From Linyphia triangularis (taxonomy: Eukaryota > Arthropoda > Arachnida > Araneae > Linyphiidae), in NCBI GenBank assembly GCA_963978545.1, contig OZ021722.1, positions 11,623,401-11,687,400 on the forward strand: 64,000 nt of DNA. The letters run 5' to 3'. Positions within the stretch are counted from its first letter, which is position 1, and every line of letters starts with the position of its first letter. Under the pieces are notes generated by a model. The model was given only the letters and a program-made list of their open reading frames with translations, was not told the origin of the DNA and ran no database searches. Of the stretch, positions 46,356-56,860 are shown one piece after another. Made by a program: the position numbers and the translations under genes.

Positions 46356-46858
46356 GGAGCAGGAGGCTTTTTTTTTCTTTACTCCCTTCTTTTACGAGAA
46401 AAAAATAGGTGGTTGATTTTAAGCTACATTTGCTTTTCAGGCATGTATCCGCTGTTTAAATAAAGACGTTTGGGGGAAGATATTTTGCGTAAATACAATA
46501 TGTTTCCAGTGTAGTAAGATTAAATCTTAATCGGATTTGATTATTTCCTACTGTGTAATACTTTCTCTCTCCCTGCCTGGCCACACGGTTGCGTTGAACT
46601 TTTTAAACTCCCCCCTCCCAAATACACACACACACATAAATAACAAGAAACATTAAAAATCTAATAGACTTTGATTTTTCTTGGGAATTTATTTTGGTTT
46701 ATAAAAAATAATATTTTAAATGTGCAAAATTTTAAAATTGTTTGAATGGGCAATTCTCTAGCTGACGCGCGGGACATTTTGGATCTTTTTTCTACTCATA
46801 AACACGTAAGAATTATAAAATTAAGATGAATCTAATAGTCACGTTTTCATTTTATATT

Positions 46859-47167
46859 TGTAGGATAATAACGCCCATTTTCATATCATCTCTCTAACCC
46901 TTCTACGATCCCCCTCATATTAGTAAATGGTACATTCCTCTTTAAGTGATGTGCGCATATGTACTGCGCATTGCACAATGTATATGTAATCCAAGTGTCA
47001 AGGCTCATTCGCGTAAGACATGCCAGTCTGTTAGGAGTGTGTCTTTATATCTCCCCTTTTATGTTTTACCTAATTAAATAAATGCTACCTATAATCATTT
47101 AATCATAATTAATAAACTTTCTATTTTCTCGAACCAGTGCATACCATTTCTTTAATACTCTGCAACA
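46859..47167 (+). repeat. Copia 5' LTR, 309 bp
   Basis: Begins TGTAGGATAATAACGCCC and ends CTCTGCAACA. TTTATATC (47045-47052) is a possible TATA box, and AATAAA lies at 47077-47082. Identical to the LTR at 51484. Confidence 0.96.
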
Positions 47168-47168
47168 A

Positions 47169-47183
47169 TGGTTATGGGCCCAG
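47169..47183 (+). other. Copia primer binding site (tRNA-iMet half)
   Basis: TGGTTATGGGCCCAG begins 2 bp after the LTR. It complements the anticodon stem-loop of initiator methionine tRNA (CUGGGCCCAUAACC). Drosophila copia uses the 5' half of that tRNA as primer at an almost identical sequence. Match to the internal, not 3'-terminal, tRNA sequence is the basis. Confidence 0.9.
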
Positions 47184-47360
47184 ATCCCGAACTTTCACTT
47201 CGCCCTTCTTCAAAGCGTAGCACTGTAGAGAAATTCTGTTGCGTAGTTAGGCTTAACACCAATTAGCAACAACCGATACGCGAATCATAGGTAGCCATTT
47301 TCTCCTCCCCTCAGAAATTTCATTTCTTTTTCATTCTACTGCTCCTGAATAAGCGCAACG

Positions 47361-50300
47361 ATGACTCAACTGAACAATGCTATTGAGCGACTGAATAAGT
47401 CAAATTATTCGACTTGGCGCATCCAAATAGAGGCAGTTCTGATCAAAAATGACCACTGGGGATATGTGAACGGTTCTATTGGATTACCGGATGTTGCAAC
47501 TGAACAAACCAAATGGATTAAAGCAGATTCTAAAGCAAAAGCGGATATTATCCTGTCGATGAGCCCAAGCGAGCTGTGCCACGTAAAACATTGCCAAACG
47601 TCAAATGAAGTGTGGACAAAGCTGCAATCCATCTATGAATCGAAGGGACCAGCTAAAAAGGCATCTTTACTGAAACAATTACTCTTCCGAAAGATGACCA
47701 ATCAAAGCATGGCAGAGCATCTAAATAGTTTTTCCGAAACGGTTGATAAACTGAACGAGCTCGAAGTCAAAATTGCTGATGATTTGCTGACCATATTAAT
47801 CTTATATAGTGTTCCTGCAACATACGACAACTTTAGAATTGCCATTGAAACAAGGGATGATCTTCCAACCCCTGATGCATTGAAAATCAAACTTCTTGAG
47901 GAATTTGAAGCAAGAAATTCGAAAGAAAATAATCCAATGATTCCGGAGCAGGCGTACTTCTCGAAAAACAGGAATCGTCAACAGAATAATGAAAACAAAC
48001 CGAAATGGAATGCCGCATCTAACAACAAAAAATCCTTCCAAAAGAGCTACAATTGTAGTTTCTGTAATCTCAAGGGCCATTCCTATCGTCAATGCTTCAA
48101 AAGAATTAAAAGTCAAGAAAACTCATCTTCCAAACAAGAACAATCACTCATGATGAGCACCACTGGATACGCAAATGCAGCGGTAAGTGAAATACTTCAA
48201 AAGAAAACAACTTTTGTCCTTGACAGTGGTAGCTCTAGTCACATGACTTATGACGAAAGTCTATTTTTTGAGCTAACTAAAGATGAGAATACAACTGTTA
48301 GATTAGCAACTGGAGAATCAACAAAAGCCCTTGGCCGTGGCTCCATCAGAATTGTGGTTCCCTCTGAAGGTGGAAATCAAAATCAAACAATTCGTTTAGA
48401 AAATGTTCTTTTCGTTCCAGAGCTGAAGACTAATTTAATATCAATCTCCAAAGCAGCTGCGAATAACCGAGAGATACATTTTACTACTGAAGAGGCCAGA
48501 ATAATCGACCCAGATCGAGGAATAATTTTGAAGGCCAAAAGAAACGGTGATCTATATATTGTGAGCGCACTGGATGAATCCAAGGCTGAAAAAGCTAACA
48601 TTTCCACTAAGGTTACCCAACTCGAAAAGTGGCATCGTAAATATGGACACTTGAATGAAAGTGATCTTAGGCGTCTGCAAGAGAAAGAAATGGTGCGAGG
48701 ACTATCCTTCAATAAATCTGACTCACTTCAAGATTGTAAGACTTGCATCCAAGGTAAGCAATGTACTACACCTTTTTCTAAGAAATCTAAATTTCGAAGC
48801 GAAGAAATTTTAAATCTTATTCATTCTGATTTGTTTGGTCCAATTGATACTGCATCGCTTGGTGGTTCTCGTTTCTGTGCAACTTTCATCGATGACAGAT
48901 CAAGGTATACCGAAGTTTTCTTTTTAAAAAGCAAAGGTGAAGTGAAAAATGCATTTTTAACTTACAAATCAGCTATTGAAAAGAGGACAGGTTATCAAAT
49001 TAAAACACTTCGGACTGACAACGGTTTAGAATATTGTGGATCTGATTTTGATGCGTACTTATCACAAGAAGGCATACGGAGAGAGAGATCTGCACCTCAT
49101 TCACCAGCCTCTAATGGTGTAGCAGAGAGAATGAATAAAACATTAATTGAAATGTCCAGGTGTATGCTTATTCAAGCCGGATTACCTGTCACCTTTTGGA
49201 GTGAAGCAGTCAGCACCGCCTGTTACATTCGAAATCGATCTCCATCTAGAAGCTTGGAAAACGATAAAACTCCTTACGAAATCATGTTTGGAAATAAACC
49301 TTGTGTATCATATTTCAAAATTTTCGGACAGAAAGCTTATGTGCTTGACAAAAGTCACAAAAGAAAATTCGATGTTCGATCTAAAGAGCATATTTTTATC
49401 GGATATAGTTTGCATTCAAAGGCTTATCGTTTCTACGATCCAGAATCAGGAAATATTTGTGTTTCAAGAAACGCGAAATTCATTGAAGAGTTTTCAAGTC
49501 CGTCTGATGATATAATAGAAGGCCTGGAAATTAACTTCCCCGCATTACAGAAGCAAGAAACCATAGACGAAGAAATCTTAAATGGAAACGGTGGTTGCCA
49601 AGGAAACGACCTAGTTCCTACTTTGACTGAAAGAAATACTTCTCGTCCAGAGAGGAAGCATTCCATGGTCTTGCGTAATCGTGCTATACCACTTGAAAGT
49701 GAAACAGCTGATGTGTGTTATAAATTATCTGAAGATTTATTACGGTGTGATTCTTCTGAAGTTACTTATTTAAATGATCAACAACATGAAACTGCATTTC
49801 AAAGTGAAATTGATGAACTGTTGAGCTCACCAAAGAAACAGTTTTGGATTATTGCTATGGAAGAAGAATTAAAATCGCTTAATGAAAACGATGCGTGGAT
49901 AATCGTTGACCGACCAACATCAAAGAAAGTTTTACGTTCCAAATGGGTATTTCGTGAAAAATTTGATGAAACAGGTAAATTATCCAAATATAAGGCAAGG
50001 TTAGTAGCTGATGGAAGCATGCAACAATACGGTGTGGATTTTATTGATAGTTACTCACCTGTGGTACGTCTCAGTACTCTAAGAACCCTTTTATCTTATG
50101 CTGTTGAAAATAAATTAATGGCATTTTCTGCCGATTTCACACTTGCATATATTAATGGAAAACTTGACAAAGAAGTATACATGGAAATCCCAAAAGGTTT
50201 TGAAGACCGTTTTGAACCAAATAAAGTATGTTTGTTAAAACGTAGTCTTTACGGTTTGAAAGACAGTGGACTCATTTGGTACCAAACTTTAGATAAGAAA

Positions 50301-51353
50301 CTAAAAAGCATGGGTTTTACTGCTATGAATGCTGATAAATGTGCATATAAATTTGTGTCAAATTGTTGTGAAATTTATTTACTATTATATGTAGACGATT
50401 TGTTAATATTAACTAATGATGCAAAGTATTATTATGATGTTATTACTGAATTATCAGCTTCTTTTAAACTTAAAGATTTAGGTAAGTTATCTTGCTGTCT
50501 TGGTATTCAATTTTCCCAAACTGAGGATTCTATTTCTATGTGTCAAACTAAATATATTCATGATTTACTTGTAAAATTTAATATGGTAAATTGTAAATCT
50601 GTTGTATCACCATTAGACCCAAACCTAAAACTTAGTAAGGATATGTGTCCTCAAAGTGAAGAGGAAATTGAGGAAATGAAAAATATTCCTTATCGTCAAT
50701 TGATTGGGTGTTTGTTATTTTTATCTGTTGCTTCACGTCCTGATATAACCTATGCTGTTAATTTCCTAAGCCAGTTCAATTGTGCTCCTGGTAGATCACA
50801 CTGGATAGCAGCTAAACATATTCTTAGATATCTTAAAGGTACGAGTAATTTAGGTATTGTTTATAAACGTACAGGAAAGCCAATTATTGCTTATGTCGAT
50901 TCTGACTGGGCTTCTTGTGTAGATGATCGCAAATCACAGTCAGGATTTATTTTTCAACATGCTGGATCACCAATTAGTTGGGAATCAAAGAAACAGCGCA
51001 GTGTTGCTTTGTCTACCTGCGAAAGCGAATTCATGGCTCTTTCTGAATGTGCCAAGGAGTGTATTCATCAAAGAAATTTGCTAGGTGAACTTTATCCTAA
51101 TTTAATTAAATCGCCTATAACCATCATGTGTGATAATCAGTCCGCAATCAAACTTGTGAAAAATCCAATATTTCATAATAAAACGAAGCATATAGATATC
51201 AGATATCACTTTGTTCGCGATTTATATGAACATAAAGACATTGAAATCTTGTATGTCAGTTCAGATAACAACTGTGCAGATTTACTAACTAAACCTTTAA
51301 ATGGTCTAAAACATAACATGCTTTGTAAAATGATTGGACTTGATTGTGTTTAA
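47361..51353 (+). CDS. Copia gag-pol polyprotein, 1330 aa
   Basis: One uninterrupted frame encodes capsid and all enzymes needed for reverse transcription and integration, cleaved by its own protease in the cytoplasmic particle. Visible order: gag N domain (SNYSTWRIQIEAVL) with CX2CX4HX4C zinc knuckle at residues 232-245; aspartic protease DSGSS at 288; pre-integrase HHCC (WHRKYGHLN...CKTC); integrase DDE at D490, D553, E589, the last two 36 apart as in DX35E; reverse transcriptase with D925 and YVDD at 1010-1013; RNase H with D1180 (DSDWASC), E1221 and D1258, ending ADLLTKPL. Length is near that of Drosophila copia (about 1400 aa). The ATG at 47361 is the first in the frame and follows the leader. 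A consensus splice donor GGTAAGTG occurs inside codons 274-276. All catalytic residues are present. Confidence 0.97.
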   Translation: MTQLNNAIERLNKSNYSTWRIQIEAVLIKNDHWGYVNGSIGLPDVATEQTKWIKADSKAKADIILSMSPSELCHVKHCQTSNEVWTKLQSIYESKGPAKKASLLKQLLFRKMTNQSMAEHLNSFSETVDKLNELEVKIADDLLTILILYSVPATYDNFRIAIETRDDLPTPDALKIKLLEEFEARNSKENNPMIPEQAYFSKNRNRQQNNENKPKWNAASNNKKSFQKSYNCSFCNLKGHSYRQCFKRIKSQENSSSKQEQSLMMSTTGYANAAVSEILQKKTTFVLDSGSSSHMTYDESLFFELTKDENTTVRLATGESTKALGRGSIRIVVPSEGGNQNQTIRLENVLFVPELKTNLISISKAAANNREIHFTTEEARIIDPDRGIILKAKRNGDLYIVSALDESKAEKANISTKVTQLEKWHRKYGHLNESDLRRLQEKEMVRGLSFNKSDSLQDCKTCIQGKQCTTPFSKKSKFRSEEILNLIHSDLFGPIDTASLGGSRFCATFIDDRSRYTEVFFLKSKGEVKNAFLTYKSAIEKRTGYQIKTLRTDNGLEYCGSDFDAYLSQEGIRRERSAPHSPASNGVAERMNKTLIEMSRCMLIQAGLPVTFWSEAVSTACYIRNRSPSRSLENDKTPYEIMFGNKPCVSYFKIFGQKAYVLDKSHKRKFDVRSKEHIFIGYSLHSKAYRFYDPESGNICVSRNAKFIEEFSSPSDDIIEGLEINFPALQKQETIDEEILNGNGGCQGNDLVPTLTERNTSRPERKHSMVLRNRAIPLESETADVCYKLSEDLLRCDSSEVTYLNDQQHETAFQSEIDELLSSPKKQFWIIAMEEELKSLNENDAWIIVDRPTSKKVLRSKWVFREKFDETGKLSKYKARLVADGSMQQYGVDFIDSYSPVVRLSTLRTLLSYAVENKLMAFSADFTLAYINGKLDKEVYMEIPKGFEDRFEPNKVCLLKRSLYGLKDSGLIWYQTLDKKLKSMGFTAMNADKCAYKFVSNCCEIYLLLYVDDLLILTNDAKYYYDVITELSASFKLKDLGKLSCCLGIQFSQTEDSISMCQTKYIHDLLVKFNMVNCKSVVSPLDPNLKLSKDMCPQSEEEIEEMKNIPYRQLIGCLLFLSVASRPDITYAVNFLSQFNCAPGRSHWIAAKHILRYLKGTSNLGIVYKRTGKPIIAYVDSDWASCVDDRKSQSGFIFQHAGSPISWESKKQRSVALSTCESEFMALSECAKECIHQRNLLGELYPNLIKSPITIMCDNQSAIKLVKNPIFHNKTKHIDIRYHFVRDLYEHKDIEILYVSSDNNCADLLTKPLNGLKHNMLCKMIGLDCV

Positions 51354-51473
51354 TTTGTTAAGTTGTGAATTTATGATGTGTTAAATTGATTTTATGTGAA
51401 ATGTACTCAGTTGTAGAGGTGTAACTTAGTGTTCTCTTAATTGAATTTTATTTGAAATGAAAATTATTGTTAT

Positions 51474-51483
51474 AGGGGGCAAT
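51474..51483 (+). other. Copia polypurine tract
   Basis: AGGGGGCAAT abuts the 3' LTR start, where plus-strand synthesis is primed. It is short and interrupted by C and T. Confidence 0.7.
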
Positions 51484-51792
51484 TGTAGGATAATAACGCC
51501 CATTTTCATATCATCTCTCTAACCCTTCTACGATCCCCCTCATATTAGTAAATGGTACATTCCTCTTTAAGTGATGTGCGCATATGTACTGCGCATTGCA
51601 CAATGTATATGTAATCCAAGTGTCAAGGCTCATTCGCGTAAGACATGCCAGTCTGTTAGGAGTGTGTCTTTATATCTCCCCTTTTATGTTTTACCTAATT
51701 AAATAAATGCTACCTATAATCATTTAATCATAATTAATAAACTTTCTATTTTCTCGAACCAGTGCATACCATTTCTTTAATACTCTGCAACA
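51484..51792 (+). repeat. Copia 3' LTR, 309 bp
   Basis: Identical by eye to the 5' LTR over all 309 bp. The poly(A) signal AATAAA at 51702-51707 would end the transcript. It is followed by the target duplication ATATT. Confidence 0.96.
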
Positions 51793-52006
51793 ATATTATA
51801 TTACTTGACGTGTCCCGTGCGTCAGACGATATAGATGCATATTTGACCTATTTAAAATTATTGTTTTTCCATATAACTTTGTAACCAAGTACAGCTATGT
51901 AAAAAAAAAGCTTAATTGCTAGATTCATAATAATTTTAGAATTCTAATTTGTTTATGAGTAGAAAAAAGAGCTAAAATGTCTCGTGCTTACAGCAGAGAA
52001 CTGTCC

Positions 52007-53178
52007 AAATATCTTTTTATAGATAGAAAAGACTCTAGAAACTTTATAGCAAACACTCCTTTTCTTTGTAAAAGAATTTTTAAGGGTTTTCTTCAGCACT
52101 TTTCATGATCTTAAAATAATTAGTGTGATACGAATCTTTAACGAATGTTTATTACTTATTAGATCACCAAGCTGATGAGAGATATTTTTTAAAAACATTT
52201 TTACGAATTGTTAGGTTTATTCGATACAAACTTTTTTTTATGTAACTGGATCTATTCATAAAAAAGTTGCGTTAATTTCGGCGACAAGGAAGTTTCTATC
52301 AATGACCATTGAATGCACCTACTTATCAGCTTTTTCTGCGAGAACAGAACTCTTGAAACTTGAATATTGACAACATACACTGGCACTCGTTGAATCAGAA
52401 TGATTTGTTTGAACGTTATTTTACCGAAAATATTACACGAAATCATCCACACAATTATCTGCTTCCACTCCCAGCCCAGATTCGAAAACATACACAGTTG
52501 ACACCTCAAGGAGGCGGAGCCTTCACCAACCTTCAAGCACAATTTGTGTCAAAGAGTAAAACAAAACTGCATCCCAAGGATTCCTGTACTTGCAATGCTA
52601 GAAAATGGATTAGCTACTAAACACCGAACAGAGAACGCCCTTGTTGTAGCTCCGTAACACTAAACCTCGTCTTCTGTCATAGGACCTCTTCCCTCTAACA
52701 AGACTACCATCCTAGATGACTATCTTAATGGAAGGGTTCTATTTATAGGCCATCCCCATCGTAGTGAATTTTTTCTTCTAATTTTTTTTTTTTTTTTTGT
52801 CAAAAAAACAAACAAAAAAAACCTTTAGATCTGGGTTGGTTAAAAGAGGTCTTGTCAGAAAGGTAGAAGTGTGAGATTTTTAGTGGCTCAGCAGAAATTA
52901 CGACCTACCTTGTTTGATGTGCTTTTTGGCTTTTTAGCGAGCGTGTCGCTTTAAAAGAGTGAAATGATGGATGGGGGGAACTTTCTAAAGTGGCTCTTTG
53001 CGTAATTGGAAATTTGCAGTTATGTGTAGGTGAGAGTAGACCCACTCTCCCACACATGTACGGCTTGCGTTTCTGGTTTAAGAAACGTTATTAAAACGTT
53101 CGCAAATGCGAAGGTTCACCACCGTGAAGATTTTGAAGTAAAATGTTGTCGCGATTGTTCATAGGTTTCTTATTTATA
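52007..53178. other. No gene recognised
   Basis: Open frames on both strands at 52252-52620 (86 and 96 codons) overlap each other and show no motif. The rest is AT-rich with poly(T) near 52780-52797. Confidence 0.4.
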
Positions 53179-53710
53179 TACACAGGATGTTCCTGCTAAA
53201 ATTATCCAAAAGTTATGGTTGTTATTATTACGAAACTACCCATTAGAATATAATAGACTGCTTCTCCTTGTATTGGAAATTTTTTTCTGAGATTTTTTGA
53301 ACAAAAAAAAGGAATGCATCTAAAGTCAATGTGTGTGGTTAGGAATGCACTTCAATGGCATTATTGGTCCATTTTTCTTTGTAGAGCGGAACTGTAGGAC
53401 ATGTTTTCCTTGAGATCCAATAAATCCGTGGTGTATAAATAAAAAATTGAAACTGTGGATGAAATAAAGAAACGTATCCTTCAAGCCATTCGTCTAGAAA
53501 CTCTTGATATGTTATAAATCACTTGTCGAGAACTGGATTATCGTTTAGACGTTTTCCGTGCTACAAAGATACACGCGTCGAAATCCATTGATTTTAAAAC
53601 CTAGTGAGATTTTCTTTCTATTCAAATATTTTTGTATTTTTTTTTTCATTCTAATGGCAAGTTTCGTATTTTTATTTTTTTTAAATACTTATAGACCGAA
53701 CACCCTATAT
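53179..53710 (+). mobile_element. Internally deleted Tc1/mariner-type element
   Basis: Ends ACAGGATGTTCCTGCTA and ...ATAGACCGAACACCCTAT are imperfect inverted repeats (AGGRTGTTC core) in TATA-rich flanks. The body is about 530 bp and carries only the C-terminal part of a transposase frame (next entry). Assignment rests on that relic and the TA-rich flanks. Confidence 0.5.
53443..53604 (+). pseudogene. Transposase C-terminal relic (DUF4817/mariner-type)
   Basis: The frame reads TVDEIKKRILQAIRLETL, then after an in-frame TAA (53515-53517) CRELDYRLDVFRATK. This resembles the conserved C-terminal region found in insect DUF4817-associated IS630/mariner-type transposases (pattern: D-E-hydrophobic-K-x-R-I ... 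EL-x-YRLD-x-x-RAT). Everything upstream, including the catalytic core, is absent. Recognition is from memory of the family pattern; the stop shows it is non-functional. Confidence 0.5.
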
Positions 53711-54634
53711 ATTCTTCTCAGTTATACGGAGCGAAACTTACCTGAATAGAAAAATTATTGCGTTGGTTAGATGCAGCCCAGTTGTATTTGCTGTTACTCC
53801 ACTAGCCGCCACTGATCTAAATTTTTTTCCTCCTCCTGCAATACATGTCCAAAGAACTGAATTTTATGCAAAAGGCCATTTGAATCCCAGAGCTAGATAC
53901 GAAACAGTTATAGAAACATAATACAGCTTCGTACACGAAAAACTTCGTATTAAAGTTTTAAATCATGAAGTAAAGTTCTAAACCATGCAGATTGTTTCAT
54001 TACAACACCTTTTCAATGAGCGCATACATACATCTTTATTTAACCCGTGTCGTCTGTTCCGTCACAAAGTGCGTTTCAACATTTAATACGTCCTTGTCTG
54101 CATAGATAAATCCTGAAAGTTCATATACCATCAGGAGTACGAATACAGTGTTAGTACTGAAATCCAGAACAGTATTTGACGTTTTAGATATGCAACACCC
54201 CGTAAATAAATCCATGAAGTGGATAATACAGTTTACGGACTTCAGCACAATCCGTTATATAGTGGAACATAACCATTTTAATCTACGTAAATAAATGATG
54301 GAGTCGTATATCGACACATCACTAACGAGTACTTACAAGAATTTCCGCCAGCTAAACTCAAAGACACTCGTGTAGTAGGTAAACATTGAATCTTAATTTG
54401 CAATACCTAAATAAATGATGTAGGATTCAAAACCCAATGATTTCATACAAGGCACCAAGGCTTACGGCACTGAATCGCAAACTTAAGGCCTATAATTAAC
54501 CTTATGTTATTTTAATGGAACAAAAACTTCTTAAACTGCTTTAAAAAATCACAAAAGATTAGACACATCATCAATTAGAACATACAGAGTTTCATATCGA
54601 ATCACAGGCCCTAAAACAGACCGTTATATGTATA

Positions 54635-55056
54635 CAGGATTCCCACGGTCATTGAAAGTCATTAAAAGTGCTTAATATTTTAGAACTTGTTTTCAAGGCC
54701 TTGAAAGTGCTTGAAAATACTTAGAGGTGCTTAAAAGTCATTGAAAATGCCTTGAGGTCCTTAAAAGTCCTGAATTTTTGCAGTTGTCCAACTGCAAGAT
54801 TTATAAAAATTCAACTCTGACTTGCTATCCCTGCGTGACCGCCACTTATCTGCATCATATCGGAATTTTCCGACTTATTTGTTTTACGCATCTCCCAACT
54901 TGTAATTTTTTTGGTAGAATATACTTTATTAAAAATTTATATATAAACATAATGCCTGAAAACAAATTTTCAAAGGTCCTTAAAAACATTAATTAGATCC
55001 TTAAAAGTCATTGAAAAGTCATTGATTTTCATTTTGTGATTTGAGTGGGAACCCTG
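54635..55056. mobile_element. MITE, 422 bp, CAGGRTTCCCAC ends
   Basis: Ends CAGGATTCCCAC and GTGGGAACCCTG match at 11 of 12. Both subterminal regions repeat AAAGTCATTGAAA/AAGTGCTTGAAA motifs. The flanking GTATA at 54630-54634 and 55057-55061 is a 5-bp target duplication. Sister satellite units at 55880 and 56105 show the uninterrupted site (GTTATATATAGGT). hAT-like, though 5 bp is short for that group. Confidence 0.85.
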
Positions 55057-55199
55057 GTATAGGTAAACAATACACGTATCCATTTTAAGCCTTTATTTAC
55101 TGACGAGATTTATAAGTCCTGTCAGTATTATAAGCAAATTTATAAAAGTAGAAATAAGAATCAAATATTAAAAACATCAAAAAAGTAAGGATAAAATAG

Positions 55200-55635
55200 T
55201 GGTCTCTCATTAGGGGCTTCGGCCAGCTGAAAACCTCCAGGAGACGTTTCTGAAAGAGTACGGCCCAAAAAGGCACAAAATGTCACTCTTGAACTCCGAC
55301 GCCTCCAACCAAAACAATGAGAAATGTCGCTTTTAAAATTGTATTTTTAAAAATTTATATTTATCTGCGGGATGGGTTTTTCTGTATAACTCTTTTTAGA
55401 AGTGTTGTTATAAACTGCATTTTTATATGGGTATATCGGGTATTCTTCAAAAGGGGTAAGTTCTCGGGATTATTTTATATTTCAATGCAATGCATACTTT
55501 TTGTATTGTAGTTTCTTATTCCTCGTTGTTTTGATTGGAGGCGTCCGGGCTTTAAGAGTGACATTTTGTGCCGTACTCTTTCAGAAACGCCTCCTGGAGT
55601 TTTTCGGCTGGTCGAACCCCCTTGATGAGAGACCA
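55200..55635. mobile_element. Long-TIR MITE, about 436 bp
   Basis: Arms of about 120 bp are complementary: TGGTCTCTCAT..., CCTCCAGGAGACGTTTCTGA, AAGAGTACGGCC and ACAAAATGTCACTCTT on the left, and their complements 55520-55635. The left arm has a small insertion (CAAAAAGG). No clear target duplication, so the outer edges are approximate. Inserted in the satellite. Confidence 0.75.
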
Positions 55636-56639
55636 TTCGGGGCCTCCAGTTCAATATCTAATTCTAATTTATGTTTGTCCTGTCAGTATTTTCATGGTAC
55701 TGCATTAATTTAAACGCTTTGTGACCCATTCGGACTTTGTAATCCACTTCTATAGACGTATAATTAACCTTAAGTTTTTTACCTGCATATAAAAATCATA
55801 AAGAATTCGACATACCATAAATTAGAACAGACAAGAGTTTTCATATTGAATCGCAGGACTCAAAACCGACAGTTATATATAGGTGACCAATACACGTATC
55901 CATTTTAACCCTGTATTTACTGTCGGGATTTATAAGTTATGTTTGTCCTGTCAGTATTTTCATGGTACTGCATTAATTTAAACGCTTTGAGACCCATTCG
56001 TGAGACCTATTTTGAGACCAAAAATCATTAAGAATTCGACATACCATCAATTTGAACATACAAGAGTTTTCGTATTGAATCCCAGACTCAAAACAGACAG
56101 TTATATATAGGTAAACAATACACGTATCCATTTTGACTTTTTATTTACTGTCGGGATTTATAAGTCCTGTCAGTATTTTCATGGTACTGCATTAATTTAA
56201 ATCCACTTCTAATTAAGTTCTTTCTTCATTTGTTGGATGCAGCATAAGCTTATTTATGTTTGGAAACTTGCTGGAGATAAGTATATAAGAAAATGTAAGG
56301 CAAAGATTGATGCATATAAGATCGAAAATCGTCTATGTGTTTGTATAGAGAAAGAAATGGTCTTGTGCTGCCATCCATCAGTTGAAGTACGAACTTCATA
56401 GATACGGATTTCAAAGTCCGATTGGGTCTCAAAGCCTTTGAATCAATACATCACCATGAGAAAATCGAAGGGACTTATAAGTCCCTTCAGCAAATAAAGG
56501 GTTAAATTGCGATAGGCAAATATATCCTGGAGGATTCGACATATATCACCAACGACTCTTATGTAATGAGTTTCAGTATTGAGTCACAGACCTCAAGACC
56601 ACTCGGTCAAAGGTGAACAGATCTCAACCTGCGTAAATA

Positions 56640-56860
56640 AATCTCGCAGGAAGGGGGGAAGATGTCTGTTTAATATTTGCGCAGATGAGAACCAGCTGGT
56701 CGGGAATGATCTGCGAAATGGGTCTTGCCTGTATACAGATCCAGGTGCCGCGTGTAGTGACACGGGTGTATTGTCGGCTCACCTCAAGCTTGTTTACATT
56801 CGGAGTATAAATAGAATAACGGCTCCTGTCCGCAGATCTTCCTCCGCAAACTAACTACTG
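56640..56860 (+). promoter_or_regulatory. GC-richer block with a consensus TATA box
   Basis: TATAAATAG at 56806-56814 lies in a GC-richer block, with a CAGGTG E-box near 56742. A start about 30 bp downstream would be near 56838. No downstream coding exon is recognised, so this remains only a candidate core promoter. Confidence 0.22.

Larger units (their letters stand above)
46859..51792 (+). mobile_element. Complete Ty1/copia LTR retrotransposon, 4934 bp
   Basis: Layout: 5' LTR, tRNA-iMet-type primer site, 177-bp leader, single gag-pol ORF, 130-bp 3' region, polypurine tract, 3' LTR. A perfect 5-bp target duplication, ATATT, lies at 46854-46858 and 51793-51797. The two 309-bp LTRs read identical base for base and the ORF has no stops, so the insertion is recent and may be autonomous. 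It sits in the middle of TIR element M. Domain order gag-PR-IN-RT-RH (integrase before RT) defines the copia superfamily. Confidence 0.97.
46748..52006. mobile_element. TIR element M, interrupted by copia
   Basis: Outer segments 46748-46838 and 51928-52006 are inverted repeats. The left carries GGGCAATTCTCTAGCTGACG, GGACATTTTGGATCTTTTTTCTACTC and ATAAACAC. The right, in complement, has GGACAGTTCTCTGCTG, GAGACATTTTAGCTC and TTTTTTCTACTCATAAAC. Without copia and one ATATT the element is about 320 bp. No target duplication is clear. It predates the copia insertion. Confidence 0.7.
54300..56580. repeat. Diverged satellite-like tandem repeat, about 225-270 bp units
   Basis: Recurring blocks: ATTCGACATACCAT.AATT.GAACA (54553 variant, 55806, 56033), CAGTTATATATAGGT.A.CAA plus TACACGTATCCATTTT (55065, 55880, 56105), GGGATTTATAAGT and CCTGTCAGTATTTTCATGG (55110, 55680, 55945, 56165). 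Distances of 226 to 268 bp suggest a tandem origin, now diverged and broken by two inserted MITEs. The left boundary is uncertain. Confidence 0.6.

Noticed and set aside
49147..49515. 122-codon frame and several minus frames inside 47361-51353
   Set aside because: Shadows of the copia gag-pol ORF.
52252..52620. Overlapping 86- and 96-codon frames on opposite strands
   Set aside because: Mutually overlapping, no recognisable family, no clear start context.
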